Shown piece by piece: positions 46,901 through 56,138 of a stretch of DNA of 64,000 nucleotides. This DNA is from Microcoleus vaginatus WJT46-NPBG5. Its GTDB lineage: Bacteria > Cyanobacteriota > Cyanobacteriia > Cyanobacteriales > Oscillatoriaceae. The position numbers and the translations under genes were made by a program. Every line of letters starts with the position of its first letter. Within the stretch, counting starts at the first letter, position 1. Below the pieces are notes generated by a model, which had not been told where the DNA came from, did no database searches, and saw nothing but the letters and a program-made list of their open reading frames with translations. The stretch lies in the NCBI GenBank assembly GCA_019359355.1, contig JAHHHM010000023.1, positions 53,611-117,610 on the forward strand, written 5' to 3'.

Positions 46901-47343
46901 CAGAACGGATGGATACAACCGTAATTTCTGATGCCGTCAACTTAGCCTCTCGCTTGGAGGGATTAACGAAGCTCTATGGAGTAGGAATTTTGGTCAGTGA
47001 GCAAACGATTGCTCAACTAGAAAGTTTGCCAAGTATTAAGTATCGATTTTTAGATCGGGTACGGGTGAAAGGGAAAAATAAGGCGGTTAGAATCTATGAA
47101 GTGTATGATGAAGAACTGGAATCGTTAAACTTGTTAAAGAGTGAAACGCGAGGGCTATTTGAACAAGCATTTTCTGCTTATAGCCGGCAAGACTTTGCTA
47201 GGGCTAAAAAACAGTTTCAAGAACTATTAACCATAAATCCTCAGGATAAAGCTGCCATGCTCTATGTCAAACGATGCCAGGAATATCTGCATTATGATGT
47301 TCCCCAAGGGTGGGAAGGGGTGACGACTCTTGATTTTAAGTAG
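43942..47343 (+). CDS. Cache-HAMP-histidine kinase-REC-adenylate/guanylate cyclase hybrid
   Basis: The 1133-residue sensor starts at the ATG of [16 protein letters not shown]; an earlier TTG is not needed. Order: membrane helix (about 20-40); extracytoplasmic double-Cache domain (45-350, with [15 protein letters not shown]); second helix (about 352-375); HAMP (378-430); HisKA with His453 in [12 protein letters not shown]; HATPase (530-680, with [13 protein letters not shown]); receiver with Asp773 in [11 protein letters not shown]; class III cyclase (870-1040) with metal ligands Asp885 (FSDIRSF) and Asp929 ([11 protein letters not shown]) and SDAVNLASR; short TPR-like tail. It would couple an outside signal to phosphorelay and cyclic-nucleotide synthesis in one chain, as in cyanobacterial CyaC. 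Both Asp residues are present, so the cyclase should be active. Confidence 0.9.
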   Translation: MSTQFLNRLVARFPRQIPLQAVLIVPFILQIFAAVGLTGWLSFRNGQKAVNELTAQLQTAATARIEERFRPYLETPHIVNQINLDAIEQSLLRPRDLSSIESYLLKQLNLFQAVGYIQWGNEFGEFLGVARVRDDGTLNIEAADASTKNRLSTYTVNSKGHREKLLRDNGPYDPRKRPWYKSAMQQGKPGWSPVYLGYGTEEVVTDAIVPVYDKNGRKLGVLGTTLFLSQIGDFLRNLKISPSAQSFIIERSGLLIASSTLDKPFVMRSGKAERVKATESKDILIRSTAEYLIKHFGNLNEINSSQSLTFQLENQQEFLQITPLRDNRGLDWLIVVVVPEADFMEQINQNTRTTMMLCIVALCVATGIGILTAGWISRPVLKLNQASQAIAKGEFARLIVVKVKGISELKTLAQSFTDMAGQLKASFVKLEAQNEELKHLDQLKDEFLANTSHELRTPLNGIIGIAESLIDGATGQLPAATTANLSLIASSGRRLSRLINDILDFSKLRHKNLELQLKPVDLRAIVHVVLTLSQPLITKKNLQLVNAIPVALPPVEADEDRLQQILHNLVGNAIKFTPSGTITLSAGIVNTQPSEATDNNPLTTDNGQIAITISDTGIGIPEDKFESIFESFEQAEGSSAREYGGTGLGLAITKKLVELHGGEISVKSQLGEGSQFTFTLPISQGQVESTQPIAAISESSSLELALPLTLQDSEAPLNEKQFKVLIVDDEPINRQVLVNHLCLYDYMLTQASNGQEVLKILEEGFIPDLILLDVMMPKMTGYEVCQQIRERFPAHELPIVMLTAKNQVADIVEGFESGANDYLCKPIQKQEMLARIKTHLYLAKLASAYGRFVPRNFLKFLDKESIIEVNLGDQVQQEMTVMFSDIRSFTALSESMTTQENFNFLNSYLSRVSPLIRHHKGFIDKYIGDAIMALFPESASDAVLAALAMQKEVILYNQYRQKVGYAPIEIGIGLHTGTLMLGTVGETERMDTTVISDAVNLASRLEGLTKLYGVGILVSEQTIAQLESLPSIKYRFLDRVRVKGKNKAVRIYEVYDEELESLNLLKSETRGLFEQAFSAYSRQDFARAKKQFQELLTINPQDKAAMLYVKRCQEYLHYDVPQGWEGVTTLDFK

Positions 47344-47924
47344 GAAGTCTGCCGGCGCTAATATCTTATTGGTTACATTCTCCACAAAAGTATTCGGTCT
47401 TATCTCCATAAACGGACTAATCAATAAAGTTGCCGGCATGACTCCCACCGATGAATCTTAAGTCGTGGCTGCCGGCAAAAAAAATGCTCAGCCTCGTCAA
47501 AACTTGAGAATTTAATGCTCTGCCTGATCGATATTGCGCTTATGTTGATGGACAAATGCTGGGACAATGCCTGATTTTCCTGAAAATACTCGTAAATTTT
47601 AGAACTTCCTCGGAAATATCCTCCAATTTATACAAATTACTGCTTCTTTGTTGAACCGGCTCTCTTTGCTCTACGTTGCGTATCTGGTATCTGATAAACC
47701 GCTTGAGGACGCTCTTATACTGGGTAGTACCGACTAGATTTATGCAACTTTCAAATTTTCTGATCCAAATAACTCTTTGAAAACATAGCACCGGCACAGT
47801 ATTTATCCGATTGTTGTCTTCTTACCAAAGACCGATATTTCTCGATTGTGGACCCTTCTTCACATCCCCCCTAGCCGGCAGCCACCCACTGAGAAGGGTA
47901 TGATATAAAAGTTGAATCTTCTTA
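47344..47924. other. Intergenic region, no clear gene
   Basis: The 581 bases hold several GCCGGC copies and a minus-strand 85-codon frame at 47540-47797 with no recognisable family, ribosome-binding site or typical composition. GAAGGG at about 47894 and GTTGAATCTTCTTA precede the next gene. Confidence 0.45.
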
Positions 47925-49418
47925 ATGAATTTTAATCAAATGTTGATTTCTTCCTCTGGCATAGCCAAGTTCAAAGAATCAATAACAGAAAAAGTGTTTT
48001 TTGGCAATGAGCCAACCCCAGAATTAATCGCAATCTTACTCGTTTATTTCGTTCAAGGAATTCTGGGGTTATCGCGTCTCGCCGTCAGTTTCTTTCTCAA
48101 AGACGAACTGGGGTTGAGTCCTGCCGAAGTGTCGGTTTTGTTTGGAGTCGTGGCTTTGCCCTGGATCGTCAAACCTCTGTTTGGCTTTATTTCTGATGGC
48201 TTGCCCATTCTCCGCTACCGCCGGCGTCCCTACCTCATTCTATCAGGGCTGTTAGGGACATCCGCTTGGGTAGCCCTGGCCACCGTCGTTCATAATGCCT
48301 GGGCTGCTACTGCTGCAATCGCCCTGAGTTCTCTGGCTGTCGCTGTCAGTGACGTCATTGTAGATTCCCTCGTAGTGGAACGGGCGCGGCAAGAATCTGT
48401 CAGCACTGCCGGCTCGCTGCAATCGGTCTGCTGGGGCGCTTCTTCTCTAGGCGCATTAATCACAGCCTACTTTAGCGGTGCCCTACTCCAACACTTCAGC
48501 ACCCACACCATCTTTCTGATCACGGCATCCTTCCCCCTAATCGTCTCAGCCGTCGCTTGGTTAATTGCCGAGTCGCCGGTGACTGAGCAACCCAACTTTG
48601 ACACAGTCAAGCAGCAAATTGGGCAACTGCGTCAAGCGATTACCCAGAAAGCGATCTGGATGCCGACCGCTTTTCTCTTTATCTTGCAAGTCACCCCAAC
48701 GGCTGATGCTGCCTTTTTCTACTTCACCACCAATGAATTAGGCTTTCAACCGGAATTTCTGGGCCGTGTGCGCCTTGTCACCAGCCTCGCCTCTCTCGCC
48801 GGCGTCTGGTTATTTCAGCGCTTCTTTAAATCTGTCCCCTTTCGCACCATTTTCGGCTGGTCAACTTTAATTTCAGCAGCTTTGGGGATGACAACTCTCT
48901 TGTTGGTTACCCATGCTAACCGTGCATTAGGAATCGATGACCATTGGTTCAGCTTGGGCGACAGCCTGGTGCTAACAGTCATGGGGCAAATCGCTTATAT
49001 GCCGGTGTTGGTGTTAGCTGCGCGTCTTTGTCCACCCGGCGTTGAAGCGACTTTATTTGCTTTGCTAATGTCGGTGACGAATTTGGCTGGGCTGCTTTCC
49101 TATCAATTTGGTGCGCTGTTGATGCACTGGTTTGGCATCACTCAAACGAATTTTGATAACCTCTGGCTGTTGGTTCTGATTACGAATCTTTCGACGCTTC
49201 TGCCGCTTCCTTTTCTGGGTTTGTTGCCGGCAAGTAGTGCTCAAACTGATGGAGAAGGTGCGACTTCACAATCATTGCCGGCCTTGGAACCTGAGTTTAG
49301 CAGCGCTAGGCCGATGGGACAGAATTTTGTCCCAGATTTTCTCCCGGAGTTGCTGCCGGCGGGGGGTTTGTCAGAAAAGCACTCGACTGATGATAGCGCC
49401 GCGCGCCGTGAGGCATAG
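47925..49418 (+). CDS. Folate/biopterin transporter (BT1 family, MFS)
   Basis: This 497-residue inner-membrane carrier has about twelve helices. BT1 family signatures are visible: PTPELIAILLVYFVQGILGLSRLAVSFF near residues 31-58, LSPAEVSVLFGVVALPWIVKPLFGFISDGLPILRYRRRPYLIL-type segment near 64-105 (quoted in part) and AVSDVIVDSLVVERARQES near 140-158. The Synechocystis relative transports folates. The last 55 residues (from about 442) are a polar tail rich in Ser, Pro and Glu without a known role. It lies 147 bases before a carotenoid oxygenase gene with a dispersed repeat in between, so they may not share a transcript. Confidence 0.88.
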   Translation: MNFNQMLISSSGIAKFKESITEKVFFGNEPTPELIAILLVYFVQGILGLSRLAVSFFLKDELGLSPAEVSVLFGVVALPWIVKPLFGFISDGLPILRYRRRPYLILSGLLGTSAWVALATVVHNAWAATAAIALSSLAVAVSDVIVDSLVVERARQESVSTAGSLQSVCWGASSLGALITAYFSGALLQHFSTHTIFLITASFPLIVSAVAWLIAESPVTEQPNFDTVKQQIGQLRQAITQKAIWMPTAFLFILQVTPTADAAFFYFTTNELGFQPEFLGRVRLVTSLASLAGVWLFQRFFKSVPFRTIFGWSTLISAALGMTTLLLVTHANRALGIDDHWFSLGDSLVLTVMGQIAYMPVLVLAARLCPPGVEATLFALLMSVTNLAGLLSYQFGALLMHWFGITQTNFDNLWLLVLITNLSTLLPLPFLGLLPASSAQTDGEGATSQSLPALEPEFSSARPMGQNFVPDFLPELLPAGGLSEKHSTDDSAARREA

Positions 49419-49460
49419 GCAGATAGTCTGCTAAGGGTTTCTGTCTTTGGAGTTTAGGAA

Positions 49461-49521
49461 TTAACCGCAGATAATAGCGCAGCCTGCCACAGGCTAACGC
49501 AGATTTTCATTGAGTTAATCT
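49461..49521. repeat. Dispersed TTAACCGCAGATAA-type repeat
   Basis: TTAACCGCAGATAA at 49461 and AGTTAATCTG at about 49513 bracket an inner AGCCTG-CCAC-AGGCT hairpin and AACGCAGATTTT. It belongs to the same family as the copies at 1460 and 29184 and lies between the BT1 and oxygenase genes. Confidence 0.6.
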
Positions 49522-49565
49522 GCCTGCTTCTCCTGTTCAAAATTAGAAAAAAAGAGGTTTTAATC

Positions 49566-51065
49566 ATGCAGAATCTACAGATTATTAAGCCGGCACCGGC
49601 TTCTCAAAAGGTGAGCTACAACCGCAATGATTGGCAGCGCGGTTATGAATCTCAACCGAATGAACATGACTACTGGATTGATGACATAGAGGGTCAAATT
49701 CCGCCGGAACTTCACGGCACTTTCTTTCGGAATGGCCCCGGTTTACTGGATGTCAATGGAGAACGCATCCACCATCCGTTTGATGGCGATGGCATGGTGT
49801 GTTCAGTTGGGTTTTCTAATGGTCGCGCCCACTTCCGCAACCGCTTTGTCCATACTGAGGGTTATTTAGCAGAAAAGAAAGCCGGTAAAATTCTCCATCG
49901 GGGCGTGTTTGGCACGCAAAAAGCCGGCGGTTGGTTGGCTAATATTTTCGATATCAAGATTAAGAATATTGCCAATACTCACATTATTTATTGGGGTGGC
50001 AAACTCCTGGCGTTATGGGAAGCTGCTGAACCTCATCGGCTCAATCCTCAGACCTTAGAAACAATTGGTTTAGATTCGCTGGATGGTGTTTTAAAAGCCG
50101 GTGACGCTTTTGCTGCTCATCCCCGAATTGAAAACCGGCAGGAAAATGGGGAGCAGAGATTGGTTAATTTCTCTGTCAAACCTGGACTTTCTACGACGAT
50201 TACGATTTACGAATTAGACGTCGATGGCAAGGTTGTAGAGCGTCACGCTCACTCGGTTCCTGGCTTTGCTTTCCTGCATGATATGGCGATTACGCCAAAT
50301 TACTGCATCTTTTTCCAAAATCCTGTCTCGCTAAATCCCCTGCCTTTCTTGTTAGGATTGCGGAGCGCCGGCCAATGTTTGCAATTTAACCTGAATCAAC
50401 CAACGCGAGTAATTATTATTCCCCGTGATGGTAAAAGTGAGGTTCAAATTCTAGACACTGAGCCTTGTTTTGTCTTCCACCATGCGAATGCTTGGGAAGA
50501 AGGGGATAACATTTTTGTGGACTCGGTTTGTTACGAGTCTTTCCCCAGTGTTGATCCGGATGGAGATTTCCGCGAAGTTGATTTTGATGCAATTCCTGCC
50601 GGCGAATTGTGGCGGTTGCGGGTGAATTTGCAGGAAAAAACGGTACGGCATCAGGTAGTAGAAAGCCGGTGTTGTGAGTTTCCGACGTTGCATCCTGATC
50701 ATGTGGGACGTGCTTACCGATACTTATATATTGGTGCGGCGGATGCCCCCACCGGCAATGCGCCGTTACAAGCTGTGCTGAAAATTGATTTGGTAACAGG
50801 AGATCGCCAAATTTGGAGTGCCGCACCACGCGGGTTTGCGGGTGAGCCGGTGTTTGTACCCCGTCCAGGTAGTAGGGCTGAGGATGATGGCTGGCTGATC
50901 ATGTTGGTTTATGATAGCGCTCACCATCGTTCTGATGTGGTCATTCTAGATGCGCGTGATTTAAATAAAGGGCCGGTGGCGCGTCTGCATTTGAAGCATC
51001 ATGTGCCTTATGGGTTGCATGGAAGTTTCACACCTGAATATTTTGGCCCCAATGCCGGTGTGTAA
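49566..51065 (+). CDS. Carotenoid cleavage oxygenase, apocarotenoid-15,15'-oxygenase type
   Basis: The 499-residue non-heme iron enzyme is expected to split apocarotenals at the 15,15' bond, giving retinal. Four iron-binding histidines are present at His185 (AAHPR), His238 (FLHDMAIT), His305 (FVFHHANAWEE) and His485 (YGLHGSF). This spacing nearly equals that recalled for the Synechocystis enzyme (183/238/304/484). The opening GTFFRNGPGLLDVNGERIHHPFDGDGM motif and NEHDYWIDDIEGQIPPELHG are family hallmarks. There is no transit or signal peptide; association with membranes is through a hydrophobic patch in relatives (FLLGLRSAGQCLQF region). Retinal could supply a rhodopsin encoded elsewhere. AAAGAGG precedes the ATG. 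Confidence 0.92.
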   Translation: MQNLQIIKPAPASQKVSYNRNDWQRGYESQPNEHDYWIDDIEGQIPPELHGTFFRNGPGLLDVNGERIHHPFDGDGMVCSVGFSNGRAHFRNRFVHTEGYLAEKKAGKILHRGVFGTQKAGGWLANIFDIKIKNIANTHIIYWGGKLLALWEAAEPHRLNPQTLETIGLDSLDGVLKAGDAFAAHPRIENRQENGEQRLVNFSVKPGLSTTITIYELDVDGKVVERHAHSVPGFAFLHDMAITPNYCIFFQNPVSLNPLPFLLGLRSAGQCLQFNLNQPTRVIIIPRDGKSEVQILDTEPCFVFHHANAWEEGDNIFVDSVCYESFPSVDPDGDFREVDFDAIPAGELWRLRVNLQEKTVRHQVVESRCCEFPTLHPDHVGRAYRYLYIGAADAPTGNAPLQAVLKIDLVTGDRQIWSAAPRGFAGEPVFVPRPGSRAEDDGWLIMLVYDSAHHRSDVVILDARDLNKGPVARLHLKHHVPYGLHGSFTPEYFGPNAGV

Positions 51066-51341
51066 GTTTCCTCACCCACCAAGCCGATAAATTGAGCAGT
51101 CCAGAGGGCGTAGCGTTTGGGTACGAAAATCATTGCTGATCGCGATCAATTATTCCCCAAATGCTATGCCCCTACAGTCTTTAAATTTTTTTATATTTGT
51201 CAAACAGTTCTACTAGACTGATGTTCTATGCTGAGCTTACTCGGTTGAGCGATGAGTGGCTGATCGAGGTAAGATACAGAATGCCGCAGATCAAAAATTA
51301 AGCCTATAAAACTGGCAGCAAATTTTAATTATGAAAATTAA

Positions 51342-52538
51342 GGTGAAGGGGATAATCAAACGACTGCGACGCCATCCTTAACCTTTACTCCTGACAATTG
51401 GAATGTGCCGCAAACGGTGAATGTTACGGCAGTGAAGGACGAACAACAAGTAGAAGGAACCCACACCAGCACCGTTCGCCACAATGTCAGCAGTAGCGAT
51501 GCTGATTATAATGGCCTTGCCATTTCAGATGTTACGGTAACTGTAACAGATAACGATTTTCCCCCACCTGTCGGCACTGCCGGTATTCGCATCATCCCCC
51601 CGGTAGGTAGTGTAGAGGTGCTTGAAGGTTTCGGCGAGGATGTGTATAAAGTCGTCTTAGAAACCCGCCCGACTGCCGAGGTGACACTTACTGTTACTGC
51701 CGGCTCTCAAGTTAAAACTAACGTTTAAACTTTCACTTTTAACCCAGAGAATTGGAATATCGGGCAAACAGTGACGGTGACTGCGGTTGATGATACTGCC
51801 GCAGAAAACTTTCACACTGAAATCCTCAAATACACCGCCAACAGCCTTGATAACAATTATCATTTGTTGGCTCAAGATTTCACGATTAAGATTAGCGATA
51901 ATGATAATACCGGACTCGTTAAAAATCTCTTAGAAAGTGCAAAAGAAGCAGGGCAGGAAAAGGACGATAACTTCACGGGTTCAACAGAGAAAGACGTGCT
52001 ATACGGACGCGCCGGCAACGATCTGCTCAATGGCAATGGGGGAGAAGATATAATCTACGGCGGCAATGGCAGTGACGGAATTGCCGGCATAGATGGAAAT
52101 GATCGCCTGTTTGGTGGAGAGGGCGCGGATATGATTGAGGGAGGTGCCGGTGAGGACTTTGTCTATGCCGATTTGGGAAATGATCGGGTGCGTGGAGGCA
52201 GTGGCAATGATTGGTTATCGGGGGAAGGGGGAAATGATTTTCTCAAGGGAGATGCCGGTGTGAATACGCTCACAGGTGGGCTAGGCAATGATGCGTTTGC
52301 TATCAGTTTAAAAGGCAGCGAACCTACCATTGAGCAAGCCGACATTATCACTGATTTTATCAACAATCAAGGTATAATTTTCTTAACCGGCCCTTTGACA
52401 TTTCAACGGGTGCAAATTTTTCAAGGCAGTGGCGATCATGCCTTTGATACTTTGGTTAAAGATATAGTGACCAATGAATATTTAGCAATTTTGCAAGGGG
52501 TAAGTGCCGGCAGTTTAAGCGCGACTAATTTTGTTTGA
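51342..52538 (+). pseudogene. Remnant of a Calx-beta / RTX calcium-binding surface protein
   Basis: One reading frame carries a coherent protein across two in-frame stops. A TAA at 51339 closes it upstream, and no start exists for the first conserved segment (LTFTPDNWNVPQTVNVTAV at about 51378). It contains two or three Calx-beta-type repeats, a TAA at 51726-51728 right inside the motif before TFTFNPENWNIGQTVTVTAV, and then about nine RTX nonapeptides (GRAGNDLLNG, GGNGSDGIAG, GGEGADMIEG, GGSGNDWLSG) at about 52005-52300. It ends in a C-terminal part resembling secreted RTX proteins, ITDFINNQGIIFLTGPL. The downstream piece could be translated as a 256-residue protein from 51771. Most likely the 3' end of a decayed, once larger type I-secreted protein. 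Confidence 0.8.
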
Positions 52539-52836
52539 GCTGAACGCTTACCATCCTATTAAATATTTTTTCTCAACTTGCGTTGCGAACCTAGTTAATC
52601 CAATACAGAGCTATAATCGAGCAGTCCCAACCGACTCAAGCTTAAAAGTTCAACGCCTCTCATCGCTGCGTTTGCTACGTGAACGTGCATCTAATTCAGG
52701 TTGCCGGCAAACCCCTCAAAATCGGCGGATTTGTCCTCCCTCTCCATTGAAGAGGGCGCACACGCTATTGCGCCCCTACAGTCTCTCTCTCCCTCAATCC
52801 GCGCCGGCAAACTTAATGGAGTGGCAGCTTAGCGGT

Positions 52837-53397
52837 TCAGTGTGCAACCTCCTCCGCGTGGAGTTCATTGGCGTGGAGTTCGCTTTCATCCCAGGGATGT
52901 GCTTCCATTTGAGAGCGTGGGCATGACCAATTACTCGGGAGCAAAGAAGGCCATCCCTGGCGCAATGCTTCCGGACAAATGGTATGAATGGTTAGCTGAC
53001 AGTCAATCATCTGCAAGCCGGATTTTTCTGCTTGTTTTAAGCCACTTTTTAAAATCGTGTCATTTTTGAACTCAATCGTTTTGTTGCACTGAATGCACAC
53101 CAAATGATGGTGGTGATGCGGATACGGCTGATTGAGTTCATAGTGTTTATGGCCTTCAGCAAGCTCCAGTTCCCGCAAAAGCCCCATCCGTGCCATCAAC
53201 TTCAGTGTCCGGTAGATGGTGGACAGACTAATTGCTTCCCCACGACGTTGCAGCAGATTGTAGAGATCCTCCGCACTCAGGTGGTTGCCCCTGGGAAGAT
53301 TTTGAAAGACGTGCAGAATTGTCTCTCGCTGGGGCGTCAGACGCCAGCCCCTCGAATTGAGTTCGGATTTTAGTGAAGTTGCTGTGTAGAGAGCCAT
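52837..53397 (-). CDS. Fur-family transcription regulator
   Basis: The 186-residue protein has the Fur winged helix (RGWRLTPQRETILHVFQNL, then ISLSTIYRTLKLMARMGLL) and the metal-binding region YPHHHHHLVCIQCNKTIEF with one CxxC pair (CIQC). The second CxxC, usual in relatives as CPEC after LTIHxxC, is broken here: CPEA is followed by a loop of about 20 residues and a lone Cys. The C-terminal 45 residues after this point are a polar extension (MEAHPWDESELHANELHAEE). Likely role: iron-, zinc- or peroxide-responsive repression. Subtype cannot be fixed from motifs alone. The upstream region 53398-53520 should hold its promoter. Confidence 0.87.
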   Translation of the reverse strand: MALYTATSLKSELNSRGWRLTPQRETILHVFQNLPRGNHLSAEDLYNLLQRRGEAISLSTIYRTLKLMARMGLLRELELAEGHKHYELNQPYPHHHHHLVCIQCNKTIEFKNDTILKSGLKQAEKSGLQMIDCQLTIHTICPEALRQGWPSLLPSNWSCPRSQMEAHPWDESELHANELHAEEVAH

Positions 53398-54312
53398 AAC
53401 TATCTTCCCAAATAGGTCTCTTTATTGAAAATCATAGCGATTTTTGCATCTAATTTTCAAGAAAAGAGGCTAATTGATAATGCTTCGCATTACCTAGTTG
53501 GCTCACAGACTTGTCATTGAGGGTGCCGGCGGGTGCTGTGTTGCTGGGTGATGGAAAGATGCTGAAGTTTTAAGGGGATAAGACTGTGGGCTGAGAAGCG
53601 CTGCTGTGTGGAGATTCATCAAAATGTGATGACGTATGCGTATTGGCTCGTGTTCCACTTAGCGAGGCTGATGCCACACAATGGAGCTTTTGCGCCTGTT
53701 TAATATTCAATCCTACCGATTTTGAGACTTGCTCAACGAGATCAGGGGGCTGCCGGCTGAGTTCGACAGGTGTTCAGCATTCAATTGAAACGGATTGAAC
53801 ACGAAACAGGGTTTTGCCCGGAACATCTGCAAGACGCAAATATCTCAAAATCATCAGTGTGTTCTCCTCTGCCCACGACACAGAAAAGCACAGAGCTTGA
53901 AGCCTATTCATGCTAACGCAAATATTTGTAATAATTGCTTGACTTTAGACACTAATCCAATGTGCGTTTTTAATGTAAAAATTGAGAGCTGAGCCTACCT
54001 AGCAATAAGTTCAGCGTATAGATTGCAATTAATTGCTAAATACTGGCAATAAAATGCACAAACTACCAAACTTTGTCAACAAAGTCTGTTTTTAAAGCAA
54101 GCTGATAGGGGCAAAGATGGTTTAGTTTAAAAGATGAGCCGGCTAAACTCGTCCTCAACTTTTCAGGGTGTCAATTTTTCCGCGAATAGTAGGTGAAATA
54201 TCCTAAATACCCAATCGCAGTGGATCTAGAACAATGGATACAAGAAATTGTTTGCGATGAAGAGCGGAGAAAATAAAGGCGTAACGAATTTGCAGACAGC
54301 AGGCAGAGGTAG
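53398..54312. other. Long intergenic region without a clear gene
   Basis: About 900 bases upstream of the Fur gene carry only short frames. The longest plus-strand one (53795-53992) has no family resemblance and lacks a ribosome-binding site. The Fur promoter is expected near 53400-53470. Composition is mixed and the area ends in a gene scrap at 54313, which suggests past gene loss. Confidence 0.45.
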
Positions 54313-54444
54313 AGTAATCTGGCGGACTTGGGAGCAGCTTATTCGGTGGCGATTGCTGTTGATGGGGAAACGCTGGTGAGTGTCGGTGGGGATAAAACTA
54401 TTAAGATTTGGGGGACAATAGTTGGGAACATCCCATTTTTGTAA
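54313..54444 (+). pseudogene. Single WD40-repeat remnant
   Basis: An open stretch without a start codon encodes AYSVAIAVDGETLVSVGGDK followed by TIKIWG (54337-54414), a typical WD40 blade of the cyanobacterial repeat proteins, then stops at 54442. The frame is closed upstream at 54310. No other blades are visible on either side, so this is the last piece of a lost WD40 gene. Confidence 0.6.
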
Positions 54445-54569
54445 ATAGCTAGTGCCGGCATCTTAGCCACTTGGCGTATATCTGTGGGAGCATCTTGCTC
54501 TGCGGACAATATTTTTGCAACTCTGGGATGCACCCCAATAGTTAAGCCAAAACTACTGAGTTGTAACGC

Positions 54570-56006
54570 TTATTCTGGCTGATGGATAGGAATTTCCAGA
54601 ATAAATTGTGTGCCGTGTCCGGGTGAAGAAATACATTTAAGCCGGCCTCCATGTTTTTCTTCGACAATCTCGCGACTGATAGACAAGCCCAAGCCGGTGC
54701 CTTTGCCAACAGGTTTGGTGGTAAACATTGGCTCAAATAATTGCTTTTGAGTTTCTGGGGTGATGCCGGCAGCATTGTCTTTAACCCGGATATCGACATA
54801 CTTGCCTTCTATCACTTCTGTAGAAATCCAAATAGTGGGAGTGTTATTTGCGGTTACTTCACTTACTGAAAGTTGGCCGTTAATCACTGCTTCTTCCAAG
54901 GCATCAATGGCATTGGCGAGAAGATTCATAAACACTTGATTGAGCTGTCCGGGGTAGCAGTTCACTGCCGGCAAGTTGCCATATTCTTTAATGACTTCAA
55001 TCGCTGGATGATGGCTGCTGGCTTTCAGCCGGTGTTGCAAAATTAACAGCGTACTGTCTAATCCTTCATGAATATTCATAGGCACCTTTGATGAGGTATC
55101 CATTCGGTAAAAGTTTCGTAAGGACACACTTAAAGAACGGATACGCTCAGTCCCAAATTTCATTGAATTGAGGATTTGAGGAATATCATCTACCAAATAC
55201 TCTAGGTCAATATTTTCTGCGTGTTCTTCAATTTCTGGCAATGGATTCGGGTAATGGTGCTGATAGAGCTGCAAGTGATTTATTAAATCTTTGTTCGCGG
55301 TTTCCATGTGGGAGAGATTGCCAGAAATCGAGCTAACCGGGTTGTTGATTTCATGAGCCACACCAGCTAGTAACTGGCCAAGTGTTGCGAGTTTCTCACT
55401 TTGAATGAGCTGTATTTGTGTTTTTTGCAGGTTGTGCAATGCGTTTTTAAGTTCAAGCGTCCTTTCGTTCACCCGTTGTTCTAACTGCTGTGTGAGTTCA
55501 ATCAGCGCCCCTTCTGCTGCCGCACGCGCTTCAATTTCCTGAACCAGTTGTACGTTTTGCGCTTCAAGTGTTTTGGTCATGTTTCGCAGTTTCAGGTGCA
55601 GCCTCACTCGGGCCAACACTTCTTCCTGCTGAAGCGGCTTGGTAATGTAATCGACTGCCCCCAGAGAAAGACCTTTGACCTTATCTACCGTATCTGAAAG
55701 GGCTGTCATAAAAATTACGGGGATGTCTTTGGTTGATGGAGAAGATTGCAGCCGGTGGCAAGTTTCAAACCCATCAATTCCTGGCATCATCACATCTAAC
55801 AAGATGATATCTGGCGGATCATATTCTACTTTCTGTAGCGCACTTTCACCATCTCGCGCCACCCGCACTTCAAAGCCGGCTTCATCCAAAAAATCGGAAA
55901 GTACGCCTAAATTCGCTGAATTATCATCAACGATCAATACAATTCCCATTGCTTGGGTGGATTCGTTGCTCATATCAGCTAGAGAAGCAAAATCGCTAAG
56001 AATCAT
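54570..56006 (-). CDS. Receiver-domain histidine kinase (REC-HK)
   Basis: In the 478-residue soluble protein an N-terminal receiver (about 20-140) has the phosphoacceptor Asp71 in [14 protein letters not shown] and Lys in DYITKPL. A coiled coil (about 145-200) leads to HisKA with His218 in LAGVAHEINNPVSS, then an ATPase domain with NAIDALEEA, DNAAGITPE (the usual Gly of DNGxG is Ala) and GKGTGLGLSI. The architecture resembles the C-terminal half of the REC-PAS-GAF kinase at 10237, with a matching LYQHHYPNPLPEI segment. It is third in a minus-strand run after a PhnD-like binding protein and a hybrid kinase, and is a likely phosphorelay partner. An alternative start is the ATG at residue 12. 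Confidence 0.9.
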   Translation of the reverse strand: MILSDFASLADMSNESTQAMGIVLIVDDNSANLGVLSDFLDEAGFEVRVARDGESALQKVEYDPPDIILLDVMMPGIDGFETCHRLQSSPSTKDIPVIFMTALSDTVDKVKGLSLGAVDYITKPLQQEEVLARVRLHLKLRNMTKTLEAQNVQLVQEIEARAAAEGALIELTQQLEQRVNERTLELKNALHNLQKTQIQLIQSEKLATLGQLLAGVAHEINNPVSSISGNLSHMETANKDLINHLQLYQHHYPNPLPEIEEHAENIDLEYLVDDIPQILNSMKFGTERIRSLSVSLRNFYRMDTSSKVPMNIHEGLDSTLLILQHRLKASSHHPAIEVIKEYGNLPAVNCYPGQLNQVFMNLLANAIDALEEAVINGQLSVSEVTANNTPTIWISTEVIEGKYVDIRVKDNAAGITPETQKQLFEPMFTTKPVGKGTGLGLSISREIVEEKHGGRLKCISSPGHGTQFILEIPIHQPE

Positions 56007-56138
56007 AGAACTATCTCTTTCTTTTTCTGCCGGTTTTTGACAGTCAAATTTTGAAGCTTGTTAGGTTACATACTTTTTTACGTTAACTCTTACTTTAATT
56101 TAATCATAGATTATTCGCAAGGAGAGAGATGCTGTCAA

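Noticed and set aside
47540..47797. 85-codon minus-strand frame in an intergenic gap
   Set aside because: No start signal, no recognisable motif and unusual composition for a gene here.
53795..53992. 65-codon plus-strand frame upstream of the Fur gene
   Set aside because: No ribosome-binding site or family resemblance; probably random or decayed DNA.
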